From Candidatus Sphingomonas phytovorans (GTDB taxonomy: Bacteria; Pseudomonadota; Alphaproteobacteria; Sphingomonadales; Sphingomonadaceae), in the NCBI GenBank assembly GCA_029202385.1, contig CP119314.1, positions 3,474,501-3,538,500 of the forward strand: a DNA stretch of 64,000 nt, given 5' to 3'. The first letter of the stretch is position 1. The number at the start of each line of letters is the position of its first letter. The position numbers and the translations under genes are program-made. Of this stretch, positions 35,369 through 44,768 are shown in pieces. The notes under the pieces are model-generated. The model was not told the DNA's origin, ran no database searches, and worked only from the letters and a program-made list of their open reading frames with translations.

Positions 35369-36006
35369 ACACCGACCAGCTCATCGACCAGCTTTCCCGC
35401 GACGTCCCGCCGGTGCGGCGCAATGCGGTCGGCCGCCGGATCGCGATCGGCGCCGCGGTCGGGGCACTGGTGTCGATCGCCTATGTCGTGATCGGCATGG
35501 GCATCAGGCCCGATCTCGGCACCGCGATGCACGGCTTTCCGTTCTGGGTGAAATGGGGCTACACGCTGTCGCTCTCGCTCTGCGCGATCGTGGCGACCGT
35601 GCGGCTCGCGCGGCCCGACAGCGGGAGCCTGCGCTGGCTGTGGCTGCTGACCGTGCCCGTCACCCTGCTCGCCGGGCTCGCCGCGCTTGAGCTGATCCAC
35701 ACCCCCGAAACCGAATGGCTGGCGATGTGGCTCGGGCATAGCTGGAGGCTGTGCCCCTGGCGGGTGTTCGCGCTGGCGATGCCGATCTTCGCCGGGCTGC
35801 TCTGGTCGTTCCGGCGGCTGGCGCCGACCCGGCTGCGCGCCGCGGGCGCGGCGGCGGGGCTGGCGGCGGGCGCGTTCGCGGCGACGGTCTATTGCCTCCA
35901 CTGCCCCGAGGTCTCGGCGATCTTCGTGCTCACCTGGTATTCGCTCGGCATCCTGCTCGCCACCCTGCTGGGTGCGCTGCTCGGCCCGCGCCTGCTGCGC
36001 TGGTAA
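35365..36006 (+). CDS. nrsF: NrsF-family membrane anti-sigma factor (DUF1109)
   Basis: 213 residues with six membrane helices, beginning MNTDQLIDQLSRDVPPVRR, the N-terminal region that binds the sigma factor, and containing the conserved cysteines thought to sense metal: LGHSWRLCPWRV and TVYCLHCPEV. The start overlaps the sigF stop as ATGA, so the pair is made together. It holds SigF at the inner membrane until metal or redox stress releases it. The bufA2 promoter lies directly after its stop. Confidence 0.92.
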   Translation: MNTDQLIDQLSRDVPPVRRNAVGRRIAIGAAVGALVSIAYVVIGMGIRPDLGTAMHGFPFWVKWGYTLSLSLCAIVATVRLARPDSGSLRWLWLLTVPVTLLAGLAALELIHTPETEWLAMWLGHSWRLCPWRVFALAMPIFAGLLWSFRRLAPTRLRAAGAAAGLAAGAFAATVYCLHCPEVSAIFVLTWYSLGILLATLLGALLGPRLLRW

Positions 36007-36020
36007 ATTCGCGCGCCGCT

Positions 36021-36046
36021 GTAACCGGCGGTCGGCGGGCGACGAA
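36021..36046 (+). promoter_or_regulatory. Sigma-F-type promoter for bufA2-bufB-bufC
   Basis: GTAACC (36021-36026), 16 bases, CGAA (36043-36046), 44 bp before the bufA2 start and 15 bp after the nrsF stop. This is the third exact copy in the locus, so bufA2 onward can be transcribed independently of sigF-nrsF. Confidence 0.87.
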
Positions 36047-36089
36047 CTGGAGGGGCCAATCAGGCAGATCCGTTCCAGGAGTTTCCACC

Positions 36090-36359
36090 ATGACCATGTT
36101 CCGTACCAGCGTCAGCTTTGCCGCCTCCGCCGCCGTCATCGCGATCGCCGCCGCCGCGCCGACCGCCCCGGCCTTCGCCGCGGGTGCCGGCGCCGCCAAG
36201 GTCCATTGCTACGGCATCAACACCTGCAAGGGCACGTCGGACTGCAAGACGGCGAAGAACGACTGCAAGGGCCAGAACGACTGCAAGGGCCAGGGCTTCA
36301 AGGAGCTGAGCGCCAAGGCCTGCACCAAGGCGGGCGGCAGCCTGACCGCGCCCAACTGA
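36090..36359 (+). CDS. bufA2: BufA2-type bufferin precursor, metal-binding RiPP
   Basis: 89 residues. A Sec signal ends near APAFAAG; the mature peptide has six cysteines in near-repeats: HCYGINTCKGTSDCKTAKND then CKGQND, CKGQGF and a final AKAC. This repeat pattern defines the second bufferin family, which is thought to chelate copper in the periplasm after cysteine modification. AGGAG lies eight bases before the ATG at 36090. It leads the bufB and bufC genes, 64 bp upstream of bufB. Confidence 0.88.
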   Translation: MTMFRTSVSFAASAAVIAIAAAAPTAPAFAAGAGAAKVHCYGINTCKGTSDCKTAKNDCKGQNDCKGQGFKELSAKACTKAGGSLTAPN

Positions 36360-36423
36360 CGCGCCCCTGGCCCGGGCGCGGTGCGTCCGGGCCACCCTCC
36401 TTTCCGCCCGGGAGAGCATCGCC

Positions 36424-37257
36424 ATGATCCAGCCAGTTTTTTCCGGTTACGGCCTCGGCCTGCGCAAGCCGCACTACACGGAGTTCCTGACTCACCGGGT
36501 CGCCGTCGACTTCGTCGAGGTGATCTCGGAGAATTTCATGGTCGATGGCGGCCGCCCCCGCGCGATCCTGCGCGAGGTGCGCGAGCGCTACCCGGTCGCG
36601 CTGCACGGCGTGTCGATGTCGGTCGGATCGGCCGACGGGGTCGACGGCGCCTATCTGCGCCGCCTGCGCGCGCTTGCCGACGAGATCGAGCCGCTGTTCG
36701 TGTCCGACCATCTGAGCTGGACCCGGATCGACGGGTTCAGTTCACACGACCTGTTGCCCCTGCCCTATACCGACGAGGCGCTCGACCTGGTCTGCGCCAA
36801 TATCGGCCGCGCGCAGGAGTCGCTCGGGCGCGCGATGCTGATCGAGAACCCATCGAGCTATCTCGCCTTCGACGGCGCCGACCGGACCGAATGGCAGTTC
36901 CTCGACGCCCTATGCGCGCGCACCGGATGCGGGCTGCTGCTCGACGTCAACAATGTGTTCGTCAGCGCCTCGAACCATGGCTTCGACCCGATCGCCTATC
37001 TCGACGGCGTGCCGCACGACCGGGTCCGCCAGGTCCATCTCGCCGGGCATAGCCAGGGAGAGGAATTGCTGATCGATTCGCACGACCGGCCGGTGCCCGC
37101 GTCCGTGTGGGACCTTTACGCCCATGTCCTGCCGCGGCTCGGCCCGGTGGCGACGATGATCGAGCGCGACGACGATATCCCGCCGCTCGCCGACCTGCTC
37201 GCCGAACTGGCGATCGCGCGGCGGATCGGCGCCGCATGCGAGAGGATCGCGGCATGA
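36424..37257 (+). CDS. bufB: BufB, DUF692-family multinuclear iron RiPP-modifying enzyme
   Basis: 277 residues of the MbnB-like TIM barrel. Iron ligands are expected in LHGVSMSVGSAD, VSDHLSW, IENPSSY, LLLDVNNVFVSA, VHLAGHSQ and IERDDDIP, all present. The enzyme uses a multi-iron centre and oxygen to convert precursor cysteines, acting with a DUF2063 partner. Its stop overlaps the bufC start as ATGA, so they are coupled. It probably modifies both bufA2 and the bufA1 product made from the divergent transcript. Confidence 0.93.
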   Translation: MIQPVFSGYGLGLRKPHYTEFLTHRVAVDFVEVISENFMVDGGRPRAILREVRERYPVALHGVSMSVGSADGVDGAYLRRLRALADEIEPLFVSDHLSWTRIDGFSSHDLLPLPYTDEALDLVCANIGRAQESLGRAMLIENPSSYLAFDGADRTEWQFLDALCARTGCGLLLDVNNVFVSASNHGFDPIAYLDGVPHDRVRQVHLAGHSQGEELLIDSHDRPVPASVWDLYAHVLPRLGPVATMIERDDDIPPLADLLAELAIARRIGAACERIAA

Positions 37258-38030
37258 CCCTGCTGGCGATGCAGCGCGATTTCGGCGCCTGGCTGAAAAG
37301 CGGCAGCCAGGACTCGATGGACCGCATCGGGCGCCGCCATGCCCCGGGCCTGCGCGTGTACCAGAATAATTATCGCGCCCAGCTCGTCGCCTGTCTCGAG
37401 CAAAGCTTCCCGCATACGCTGGCGTGGATCGGTGGCGAGGCGTTTCACGCGGCGGTGGTCACGCATATCGAAAGCTTCCCGCCGAGCAGCTGGACGCTCG
37501 ATGCCTATCCGCGCGACTTCCCCGCGACGCTCGCCGCGCTGAATCCGGACGATCCGGAAATCGCCGAGCTGGCCTGGATCGAGCTGGCGCTGGGCGAAGC
37601 CTTTGTCGGGCCCGACGCCCCCGCCATCGCCCCCGACCAGGTCGCGGCGGTCGACTGGGACGCGGCGATACTGCGCTTCACCCCGACGCTCGACCACCGG
37701 GCCTCGATCACCAACGCCCCGGCGCTCTGGTCGGCGCTCGATGCCGGGGAGATGCCGCCGCCTGTCGCGATGCTGCCTGAGGCCGGGGCGATCCTGGTGT
37801 GGCGGCACGCGCAGATATCGCGGTTCCGCGCGATCGATGCCGAGGAATTCGGCGCGCTGACGCTTGCCCGTGCCGGCATGCCGTTCGCCTCGCTTTGCGC
37901 CGCGCTGGTCGAGCAGCATGGCGAAGAAAGCGGCATCGCGCTGGCCGGAACGCTGCTTGGCCGCTGGCTCGGCGACGGGCTGTTGTGCGATATCGTCGCC
38001 GATGGGGAGTCCATGCGCCAACCGCTCTGA
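37254..38030 (+). CDS. bufC: BufC, DUF2063-family partner protein
   Basis: 258 residues. The N-terminal part (MQRDFGAWLKSG, LRVYQNNYRAQLVACLEQSF, FPHTLAWIGGEAF) is the DUF2063 substrate-recognition domain; the C-terminal half resembles a winged-helix region (GALTLARAGMPFASLCAALVE). In methanobactin and bufferin systems this protein binds the precursor leader and forms a complex with the DUF692 enzyme. It overlaps bufB by four bases. It ends the bufferin operon; dinB follows after 39 bp. Confidence 0.92.
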   Translation: MTLLAMQRDFGAWLKSGSQDSMDRIGRRHAPGLRVYQNNYRAQLVACLEQSFPHTLAWIGGEAFHAAVVTHIESFPPSSWTLDAYPRDFPATLAALNPDDPEIAELAWIELALGEAFVGPDAPAIAPDQVAAVDWDAAILRFTPTLDHRASITNAPALWSALDAGEMPPPVAMLPEAGAILVWRHAQISRFRAIDAEEFGALTLARAGMPFASLCAALVEQHGEESGIALAGTLLGRWLGDGLLCDIVADGESMRQPL

Positions 38031-38069
38031 ACGCGCAGCCGCCGGAACGCATATTCCTGAAAGCCGCGC

Positions 38070-39161
<1,092 letters not shown>

Positions 39162-39271
39162 AGAGGCGGGCCGGGGCGCTTTTTCGCCGTTAGCCCGGAT
39201 GATTTTTTCTTCCGCTGTTATGTTGGATTTTCGGGACGGAATTCCGCTTGTCGTTCAATCGGATACGGGCT

Positions 39272-39301
39272 TTTACCGCTGTTATGCATAACAGCGGTAA
39301 A
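39272..39301. repeat. Perfect 30-bp palindrome downstream of dinB
   Basis: Arms of 15 bp (TTTACCGCTGTTATG and complement) meet with no loop. A further copy of the half-site, CCGCTGTTATG, lies at about 39211-39221 in the same orientation as the left arm. With no spacer it cannot form a stable small hairpin except as a cruciform, so it looks like a protein-binding site. The nearest genes both end or start more than 100 bp away. Confidence 0.75.
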
Positions 39302-39476
39302 TCCGCGCGATATGACGCGAAAACGGCGCTGTTTTCATGGCGAACCATGCGGGGTTTCGTCTGTTCTTGTGCGGTCATGAGAAAGAGCGAAGCGGCGCGG
39401 ATGGGTGGCCGGTCTTGGTGAGCGCTGCACGATTTTGGGGTCGGGTTGAAGCGAGACGCCTCACCAAACATCACAT

Positions 39477-39572
39477 CGTCACCCCGAGCTCGTCCCGGGG
39501 ATCCACCGCGCCGCAATCACGAGGCCGGCGAGCTTGCGGGACGGTGGATGCCGGAACAAGTCCGGCATGACG
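39477..39572. repeat. Intergenic inverted repeat, family B copy 1
   Basis: A CGTCACCCCGAGCTCGTCCC arm at the left and CCGGAACAAGTCCGGCATGACG (core GGAACAAGTCCGGCATGACG) at the right bracket about 50 bp. Closely related arms recur at 59491-59586. It lies between dinB and the convergent DUF885 gene. This form is a common dispersed intergenic repeat in sphingomonad-type genomes. Confidence 0.75.
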
Positions 39573-39603
39573 ACCGAGATTGCCCGCGAGCAGCGGGGAG
39601 GCC

Positions 39604-41451
39604 CTATCCCTTCGCTTTGGCGATATAGCCGTCGACTACGCGCTCAAGCAGGGTCAGCGGGACGTTGCCGGTCTCCACCACGACATCGTCATAGGCCTTG
39701 AGATCGTAGCGGGGCCCGAGCGCCGCCCTGGCCTTGTCGCGCAGTCGGTTGATCTCGTTATGGCCCATCTTGTAGCCGCAGGCCTGGCCCGGCATCGCGC
39801 AATAGCGTTGCAGCTCAGCGGTGAGCTGCCCCAGCGGCATGCCGGTCGCCTGCTGGAACCAGGCGAGCGCCTGCTCGAAGGTCCAGCGCTTGGCGTGGAT
39901 GCCGGTATCGACCACCAGCCGGCAGGCGCGGAAGTTCATCGACTGGAGATAACCGATCCGGCCGAGCGGATCATCGTCATAGACGCCGAGTTCCCCGGCA
40001 AGCTGTTCGGCGTAAAGCGCCCAGCCTTCCGAATAGGCGTTGAAGGCGAGCAGCGAGCGGATCAGCGGCAGGCGATAGCTGTACTCGCCCTGCCAGACAT
40101 GGCCCGGAATGCCCTCATGATAACAGAGTGTCGGCAGCGAATAGCGCGGCCAGGTGCCGGTCGATTTGAGGTTGATGTAATAGATGCCCGGCTGGGACCC
40201 ATCCATCGAGCCAGGCCCGGCATAGCCGTTGGGCGCGCCGTCCTGGATGGCCGGCGGCACGCGCTTGATGATGAGATTGCCCTTCACCAGATTGCCGAAG
40301 GCGCGCGGCAGGCGGGTGCGGACATCGGCGATGCGGCCGTTGAGATAGGCGAGCAGCTTTTCCCGCCCGGCATCGTCGTTGCTGAACAGCAGGTCGGGCC
40401 GCTTGCTCAGCGCGGTCAGCCGTTCGCCGACGCTGCCCCTGGTCAGGCCCTGGCCCTTGAGCAGCGTGTCGATCTCCGCGTTGATCGCCTTGTTCTGGGC
40501 GAGGCCGAGGGCGTGGATCTCGTCCGGCGTGGCGTTGGTGGTCGTGCCCGCCTTGACCAGCCAGCCATACCAGTCGTCGCCGTGCGGGCGTTGCCACACG
40601 CCGGGGATCTCGCTCGCCCTGGTGCGGATCGCGGCGAAGGCCGCGATCTGGCGATCGAGCGCGGGGGAGACCTTCTCGGTGCAGAGTGTCGCGGCGCGCT
40701 GCACGAAGGAGGCGGGCAGCCCTGCCCTGGCGCATTTCTCCCCGAAGCTCTTGACGATGCCCCAATCGGCGACGGGGAGGCCGCGAATACCCTTCAACTG
40801 GCCGGCGGTGATGTCGATCACCAGCACCGGCGGGATCGCGCCCTTCGCGGCGTCGGCGTGGATTCGGCCGGTTTCCCCGTCGACCGCCGCAGCATAGCTT
40901 TCGAGCCGCGACAGATAGGCGTCGGCATCGGCCGCACCCGCGACGTCATGCTTGTTTTCGAGCAGGTCGGGCAGGTCCGAATAGGCGCCGCCGAGCTGGG
41001 AGACGATATAGGGCGTGCTGCGGAAGCTGGCATTGGCATCGAGCACCGCGACCTCACCGACCGGCATGGCCCGCCAGCCTTCCTCCGCCAGGGCATAGGC
41101 GGTCTCGGCGGTATCAACATCGAGCGCGGTGGCGGGGGTAAGGCCGGCACGGTCGAGCTTGCGGAGCTGGCCGAGCCGGGCGGTGCAGCGGGCGGCGCGG
41201 GCCTGATCCCCGGCGGCGCTGCGATCCATGAAACGCCCGTGCAGCGCGGCGCGCGTGCCCTTGTCGATGCCGAGCGTGAGGGCCGCTTCGGGGGAGTCGG
41301 ACAGAAGGTCCTCGGCCATGGCCGAGAGCAGGGTCTGGGCGGCGGAGTCGGCGGGGGTGGCGGCGGTCTGGACTGCCCATGCGGGGAGTGCCGCGGTCAA
41401 CCCAAGTGCGCCTGCGCCCGTGAGGAGTTCGCGCCTGTTCGTCTGGATCAT
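39604..41451 (-). CDS. DUF885-family exported metallopeptidase-like protein
   Basis: 615 residues. A twin-arginine signal (TNRRELLTGAGALGLTAALP) leads into the DUF885 domain. The zinc-site motif HEGIPGH is at 445-451 with GWALYAEQLAGELG following, which supplies the third ligand region. It probably acts in the periplasm as a peptidase or amidase on short peptides. The start at 41451 follows GGGGGC and gives the signal; the longer frame does not. It stands alone between a repeat and a decayed repeat region. Natural substrate unknown. Confidence 0.88.
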   Translation of the reverse strand: MIQTNRRELLTGAGALGLTAALPAWAVQTAATPADSAAQTLLSAMAEDLLSDSPEAALTLGIDKGTRAALHGRFMDRSAAGDQARAARCTARLGQLRKLDRAGLTPATALDVDTAETAYALAEEGWRAMPVGEVAVLDANASFRSTPYIVSQLGGAYSDLPDLLENKHDVAGAADADAYLSRLESYAAAVDGETGRIHADAAKGAIPPVLVIDITAGQLKGIRGLPVADWGIVKSFGEKCARAGLPASFVQRAATLCTEKVSPALDRQIAAFAAIRTRASEIPGVWQRPHGDDWYGWLVKAGTTTNATPDEIHALGLAQNKAINAEIDTLLKGQGLTRGSVGERLTALSKRPDLLFSNDDAGREKLLAYLNGRIADVRTRLPRAFGNLVKGNLIIKRVPPAIQDGAPNGYAGPGSMDGSQPGIYYINLKSTGTWPRYSLPTLCYHEGIPGHVWQGEYSYRLPLIRSLLAFNAYSEGWALYAEQLAGELGVYDDDPLGRIGYLQSMNFRACRLVVDTGIHAKRWTFEQALAWFQQATGMPLGQLTAELQRYCAMPGQACGYKMGHNEINRLRDKARAALGPRYDLKAYDDVVVETGNVPLTLLERVVDGYIAKAKG

Positions 41452-41572
41452 GATGCCCCCGTGCCAGTTTGTGGTTTTGGGGCCAGCGTATCGGGGGAAT
41501 TGGGTGGCGGCTAGGGGTGGTGATCGACCCGCCATTCGGGCGCACCGCAAAAGGCGAGTCAACAACCCGCCA

Positions 41573-41620
41573 TCGAGGCCGCCCTGTTCCCCAACATGCG
41601 ATGGCTCTCCGAGATGCCGA
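41573..41620 (+). repeat. Degenerate repeat copy 3 of the 41.5-46.6 kb block
   Basis: GGCCGCCCTGTTCCCCAACA here aligns with GGCCGCCCTATTCTCCAACG at about 44731 and GGCCGCCCTATTCCTCAACC at about 46547, and GAGATGCCGA at 41611 matches GAGATGCCGA at 46582, where it starts the phage-derived gene. In all three copies the frame reads AALF followed by one residue and N. This copy therefore may be the decayed beginning of a related gene. Confidence 0.55.
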
Positions 41621-41705
41621 GAGTAGCATCCAGCGAAACCGTGTCAGCACTACCGGCGCAGCCCGTGCTACCAAGCGCTACAGGATTCCAAAGGACCGTT
41701 TGGCG

Positions 41706-43661
41706 TCAGAAATCCATGCCAAGGCTGAGTTGCGCAACGCGCCCGGGGATGGTGTCGTAGTTGCCGGCCCCATAAAGGTCGAACCCGTAGACATTCCCGA
41801 TATTAGTGATCGCCAGACGGAGTTGAGCCGGGTTGCGGGCCAGCCTGAACGCGTATCGCGTGCCCAGATCGACCAATGTCCGGGCTGGAAGGTAAACAGT
41901 GCCATCCGTTGTGGCGACGCGGCGCCCCATATAGGTCACACCCAGTTCAAGCGACAAACCATCCAGGAGCCGCGGACGCCAGTTCGTATCTAGCTCGAAA
42001 CGATCGGCAGGCTTATCCACTGGCTCACGCCCGACAAGGCCCAACCGTACGGCCTCACCGGAGACTTTAGGATCGCTCATCACCGCGCCGCCAACGATAT
42101 CGAGGCGCTGGGTGATGGCACCCGAAATACTGATTTCGACACCCTTGTTGTCGATGTCACCAAGCAGCGAATAACGGTTGGCGGCATCAAGCTGGAAATA
42201 CGGCTTACGAAGCTCAAAGGCGCCGACGATCAACTTCAGCTTGCCAGTGATCGCCCAGCGAACGCCCGCATCCGCCTGTCGCGTGCCAATCGCGGGCAGC
42301 GGCTCGTTGCGATTGACAGCATTGCCTGGCGCGGACCCGCTGTCCTCAAGCCCCGTCGTATAGCTTGCATAGATCGAGACTGCGGAGGTGACATGCGCGG
42401 CGGCGGCGGCGCTATAGAGGATTGGCGCTGCCCGCGTCCGGCCTGATGGCTCCCCCGCCAGTCTCAAATCTTTCGTGTAAACGGTCTTCTGCATACTTAG
42501 GCTAAGCTCTCCGACGCCCTTCCAGCGGCCCTCGTAACCCACGCCAATCGTCCCCTGCCGAATGCGGTCCTGATCGCGGGGCGTGAAGGCGAACGGCGGG
42601 CGCGGCGCGGTCTGCCGTTCACCAAGGCGCACCTCGCCAAGATCGATCACGTCGCTGCCATCGTAGAAACGTTGGCGGTCGCGACCTCGGAAAGTGAGGA
42701 TAAACCTGTGCAGTCGTGGCCCTTCCGTCAGCGTTCGCGATGCGCGCATTTCGCCGCTGGTCGAGACATAGCGGGAGTCCGGATCGACATAGATAAGTTG
42801 ATCGGCGCGACCATCACGCTCCAGGTTCAGAAAGAGGTTGGTGAAAACCAGCGGATCAGTCGCGCCCGATCGGAACAGGCCCGCCTCGATTCGCCAGCCG
42901 CTGGAGGCCGCCCAACGTATAATGCCGCCATAGTTGAACCGCGCGCCGCTACCTTTGGCCCAGGAAGGGCCGGTGAACCACCTTCTCTCGATATGCGGCG
43001 GCAGGAAATTCCCTGAGGTGATATAGAAGGGTGGCGCCTGCGAACCGGAAACCTCGGACTGGCTCCAGAACGGCAGCACCTCGATCGTTGACGTCGGCCG
43101 CCACCGCGCGATCAGCCCTCCACTCCGGGTAAAGTCGCTCGTCCCATTATAGTAGCTTTCGCGATAGGCTCCCAGGCCGACGCCAAGGCTGAGCCTGTCT
43201 TTCACAATCGGAAACTCCGCATCGACTTCGCCGACGAAAAAGCCATAGCTATCCGCGCTGGTGAACGCCGACGCCTTGAGGGCCTCTCCGGGATGGCGCA
43301 GCGTATAGTCGACAACTCCCGTCGGGGCAGGAAAGGAAAAGCCCTGCGCGGCAATGCCGACGCGAATGTTGGCCGATTCCTGCAATCGCGCGGAAGGCAA
43401 ACGAACCGGATCGAAATAGAGACCATCGAGACGGGCGTTGCTCGCATCGATCGCCGAGAAACCGCGCACATTGTCCGGCGTGTAGAGCCCGATGGACTCA
43501 CGCCCGACGCTGATCCCAAAGGCATCATCAGCCGCAAGAACGGCATTGTCCGAAGCCCGCTGCGCTTCAGCCGGAAGCGCGCCGAAGAAACGGGACGCGC
43601 CGGCAAGACAGAACACAAGCAATCTTCCCCGCCTGTGCAATCGTCGCCTTTTCCTCAACAT
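41706..43661 (-). CDS. TonB-dependent receptor-like outer-membrane protein
   Basis: About 650 residues. A basic, signal-like start (LLVFCLAGASRFFGALPAEAQ) is followed by a short plug (VRGFSAIDASNARLDGLYFDP, here without a clear TonB box) and a barrel ending RVAQLSLGMDF, with the final aromatic residue. The plug lacks the usual EVLRGP block, so it is a divergent receptor class. The ATG at 43661 is chosen because it places the signal correctly; 43721 is possible. It is divergent from a LysR gene, which probably controls it. Base composition is slightly lower in GC than neighbours, consistent with transfer. Substrate unknown. Confidence 0.8.
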   Translation of the reverse strand: MLRKRRRLHRRGRLLVFCLAGASRFFGALPAEAQRASDNAVLAADDAFGISVGRESIGLYTPDNVRGFSAIDASNARLDGLYFDPVRLPSARLQESANIRVGIAAQGFSFPAPTGVVDYTLRHPGEALKASAFTSADSYGFFVGEVDAEFPIVKDRLSLGVGLGAYRESYYNGTSDFTRSGGLIARWRPTSTIEVLPFWSQSEVSGSQAPPFYITSGNFLPPHIERRWFTGPSWAKGSGARFNYGGIIRWAASSGWRIEAGLFRSGATDPLVFTNLFLNLERDGRADQLIYVDPDSRYVSTSGEMRASRTLTEGPRLHRFILTFRGRDRQRFYDGSDVIDLGEVRLGERQTAPRPPFAFTPRDQDRIRQGTIGVGYEGRWKGVGELSLSMQKTVYTKDLRLAGEPSGRTRAAPILYSAAAAAHVTSAVSIYASYTTGLEDSGSAPGNAVNRNEPLPAIGTRQADAGVRWAITGKLKLIVGAFELRKPYFQLDAANRYSLLGDIDNKGVEISISGAITQRLDIVGGAVMSDPKVSGEAVRLGLVGREPVDKPADRFELDTNWRPRLLDGLSLELGVTYMGRRVATTDGTVYLPARTLVDLGTRYAFRLARNPAQLRLAITNIGNVYGFDLYGAGNYDTIPGRVAQLSLGMDF

Positions 43662-43785
43662 TTCATGCTTTCTCGCCACCAGCTTCAGTCGCCAGCGCGA
43701 CCGGGAGCGGGTGTTCAACATCCTGAATTTATACCCCCTTGACCCAAAAGGGCGATTGCCACAATTTACGAACCCGGCCTCACTA

Positions 43786-43800
43786 TTGAGTTCTATTCAA
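43786..43800. promoter_or_regulatory. Candidate LysR operator (TTGA-N7-TCAA)
   Basis: TTGAGTTCTATTCAA lies directly before the LysR start in the 141-bp divergent region. Interrupted dyads with AT-rich ends are typical of LysR sites, and this position would allow autorepression. The half-sites are short, so confidence is low. Confidence 0.3.
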
Positions 43801-43802
43801 CA

Positions 43803-44645
43803 GTGCCTCCTCGCGCCTCACTCGGAATTCCGCTCCCTGCCCTCCGCACCTTCGAGGCGATTGTTCGTCTCGGCAGCCTCACGGCGGCAGCGGAAGAACT
43901 TGGGCTGACGGTATCCGCCGTCAGCCACCAGATGCGCGGGCTGGAAGCGGCGTTCGATCATCCGCTGCTCAGACGCGATGGGCGGGGCGTGGTGGCGACG
44001 GATATCGGCCGCACATTGGCGAGCGATCTGGGCCGGGCATTCGGCGAGATCGACCTGGCGATCGGGCGCACCCGCGCCGCACGCCCGACGGTAACGGTCA
44101 GCGTTCAGGCATCGTTCGCAGCCCGCTGGCTGATCCCTCGCCTGCATCGCTTCGACATGATCGCGCCGGGTGTCGATTTGCGGATCCTGACGACATCGCG
44201 GCTGATCAATCTGGCGAGAGAAGGAATCGACTGCGCGATCCGACTGGGGCCCGGCAATTGGCCCGGGCTCGTTGCAACACCGTTGATGCCGCATCTGGAA
44301 GGCCCGGTATTGCGGGCAGGAGCGAACGCCAGCGCGCCCCATCGTCGCGTCGTGCTCGCAGGGCGAGAGGATGAGTGGACGCCATGGCAAGACCTGGCGA
44401 CGGCCCCGACCGTGCGCACGTTGCCGACGCGCGAGCTCGTCATTGACGCAGTTCTGGCGGGAGCCGGTGTCGGGATTCTCGATACGACCATTGTCGCGGC
44501 GGAACTGGAGCGTGCGGAACTCCAATTCCTGGCACCGCCCCGTGCCAGCGGCTGGAGTTACTATTTCGTCGCGCCGGCGTACAGCTTCGGCAGGAAAGAG
44601 GTGAAGGCTTTCGCACAATGGATGTTGGAGGAGGCTCGCGGGTAA
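43803..44645 (+). CDS. LysR-family transcriptional regulator (GcvA-like)
   Basis: 280 residues. The helix-turn-helix is LTAAAEELGLTVSAVSHQMR at about residues 25-44, then LRRDGRGVVATDIG and a substrate-binding domain resembling the GcvA/AmpR subgroup (ILTTSRLINLAREGIDCAIRLG, core LAREGIDCAIRLG). The start is GTG at 43803 with no clear Shine-Dalgarno, so the message may be leaderless. Divergence from a TonB receptor suggests it controls uptake of that receptor's ligand. Confidence 0.9.
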   Translation: MPPRASLGIPLPALRTFEAIVRLGSLTAAAEELGLTVSAVSHQMRGLEAAFDHPLLRRDGRGVVATDIGRTLASDLGRAFGEIDLAIGRTRAARPTVTVSVQASFAARWLIPRLHRFDMIAPGVDLRILTTSRLINLAREGIDCAIRLGPGNWPGLVATPLMPHLEGPVLRAGANASAPHRRVVLAGREDEWTPWQDLATAPTVRTLPTRELVIDAVLAGAGVGILDTTIVAAELERAELQFLAPPRASGWSYYFVAPAYSFGRKEVKAFAQWMLEEARG

Positions 44646-44678
44646 GACTGCTTTGACGGACGCTCCGGGTGGGCGATC

Positions 44679-44768
44679 GATTCAAACCTTTCCTCCGCTT
44701 AAGCCCATCTTCCAATCAAGGAGGTGCCTGTGGCCGCCCTATTCTCCAACGCGCGTTCGGCTCTCTAA
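44679..44768 (+). repeat. Repeat copy 1 with ribosome site and 12-codon frame, cut by an IS remnant
   Basis: From GATTCAAACC onward the sequence is nearly the same as 46490-46566. It carries AAGGAGGT four bases before GTG (44730), which opens a 12-codon frame reading VAALFSNARSAL and ends at TAA exactly at the border of the inserted element. The stop codon is thus probably made by the insertion, and the original frame continued. Confidence 0.7.

Noticed and set aside
39580..41514. Long open frame of 644 codons on the plus strand
   Set aside because: It is the exact antisense of the DUF885 gene. In GC-rich DNA with third-position G/C the opposite frame stays open by codon bias. It has no ribosome site and no recognisable protein pattern.
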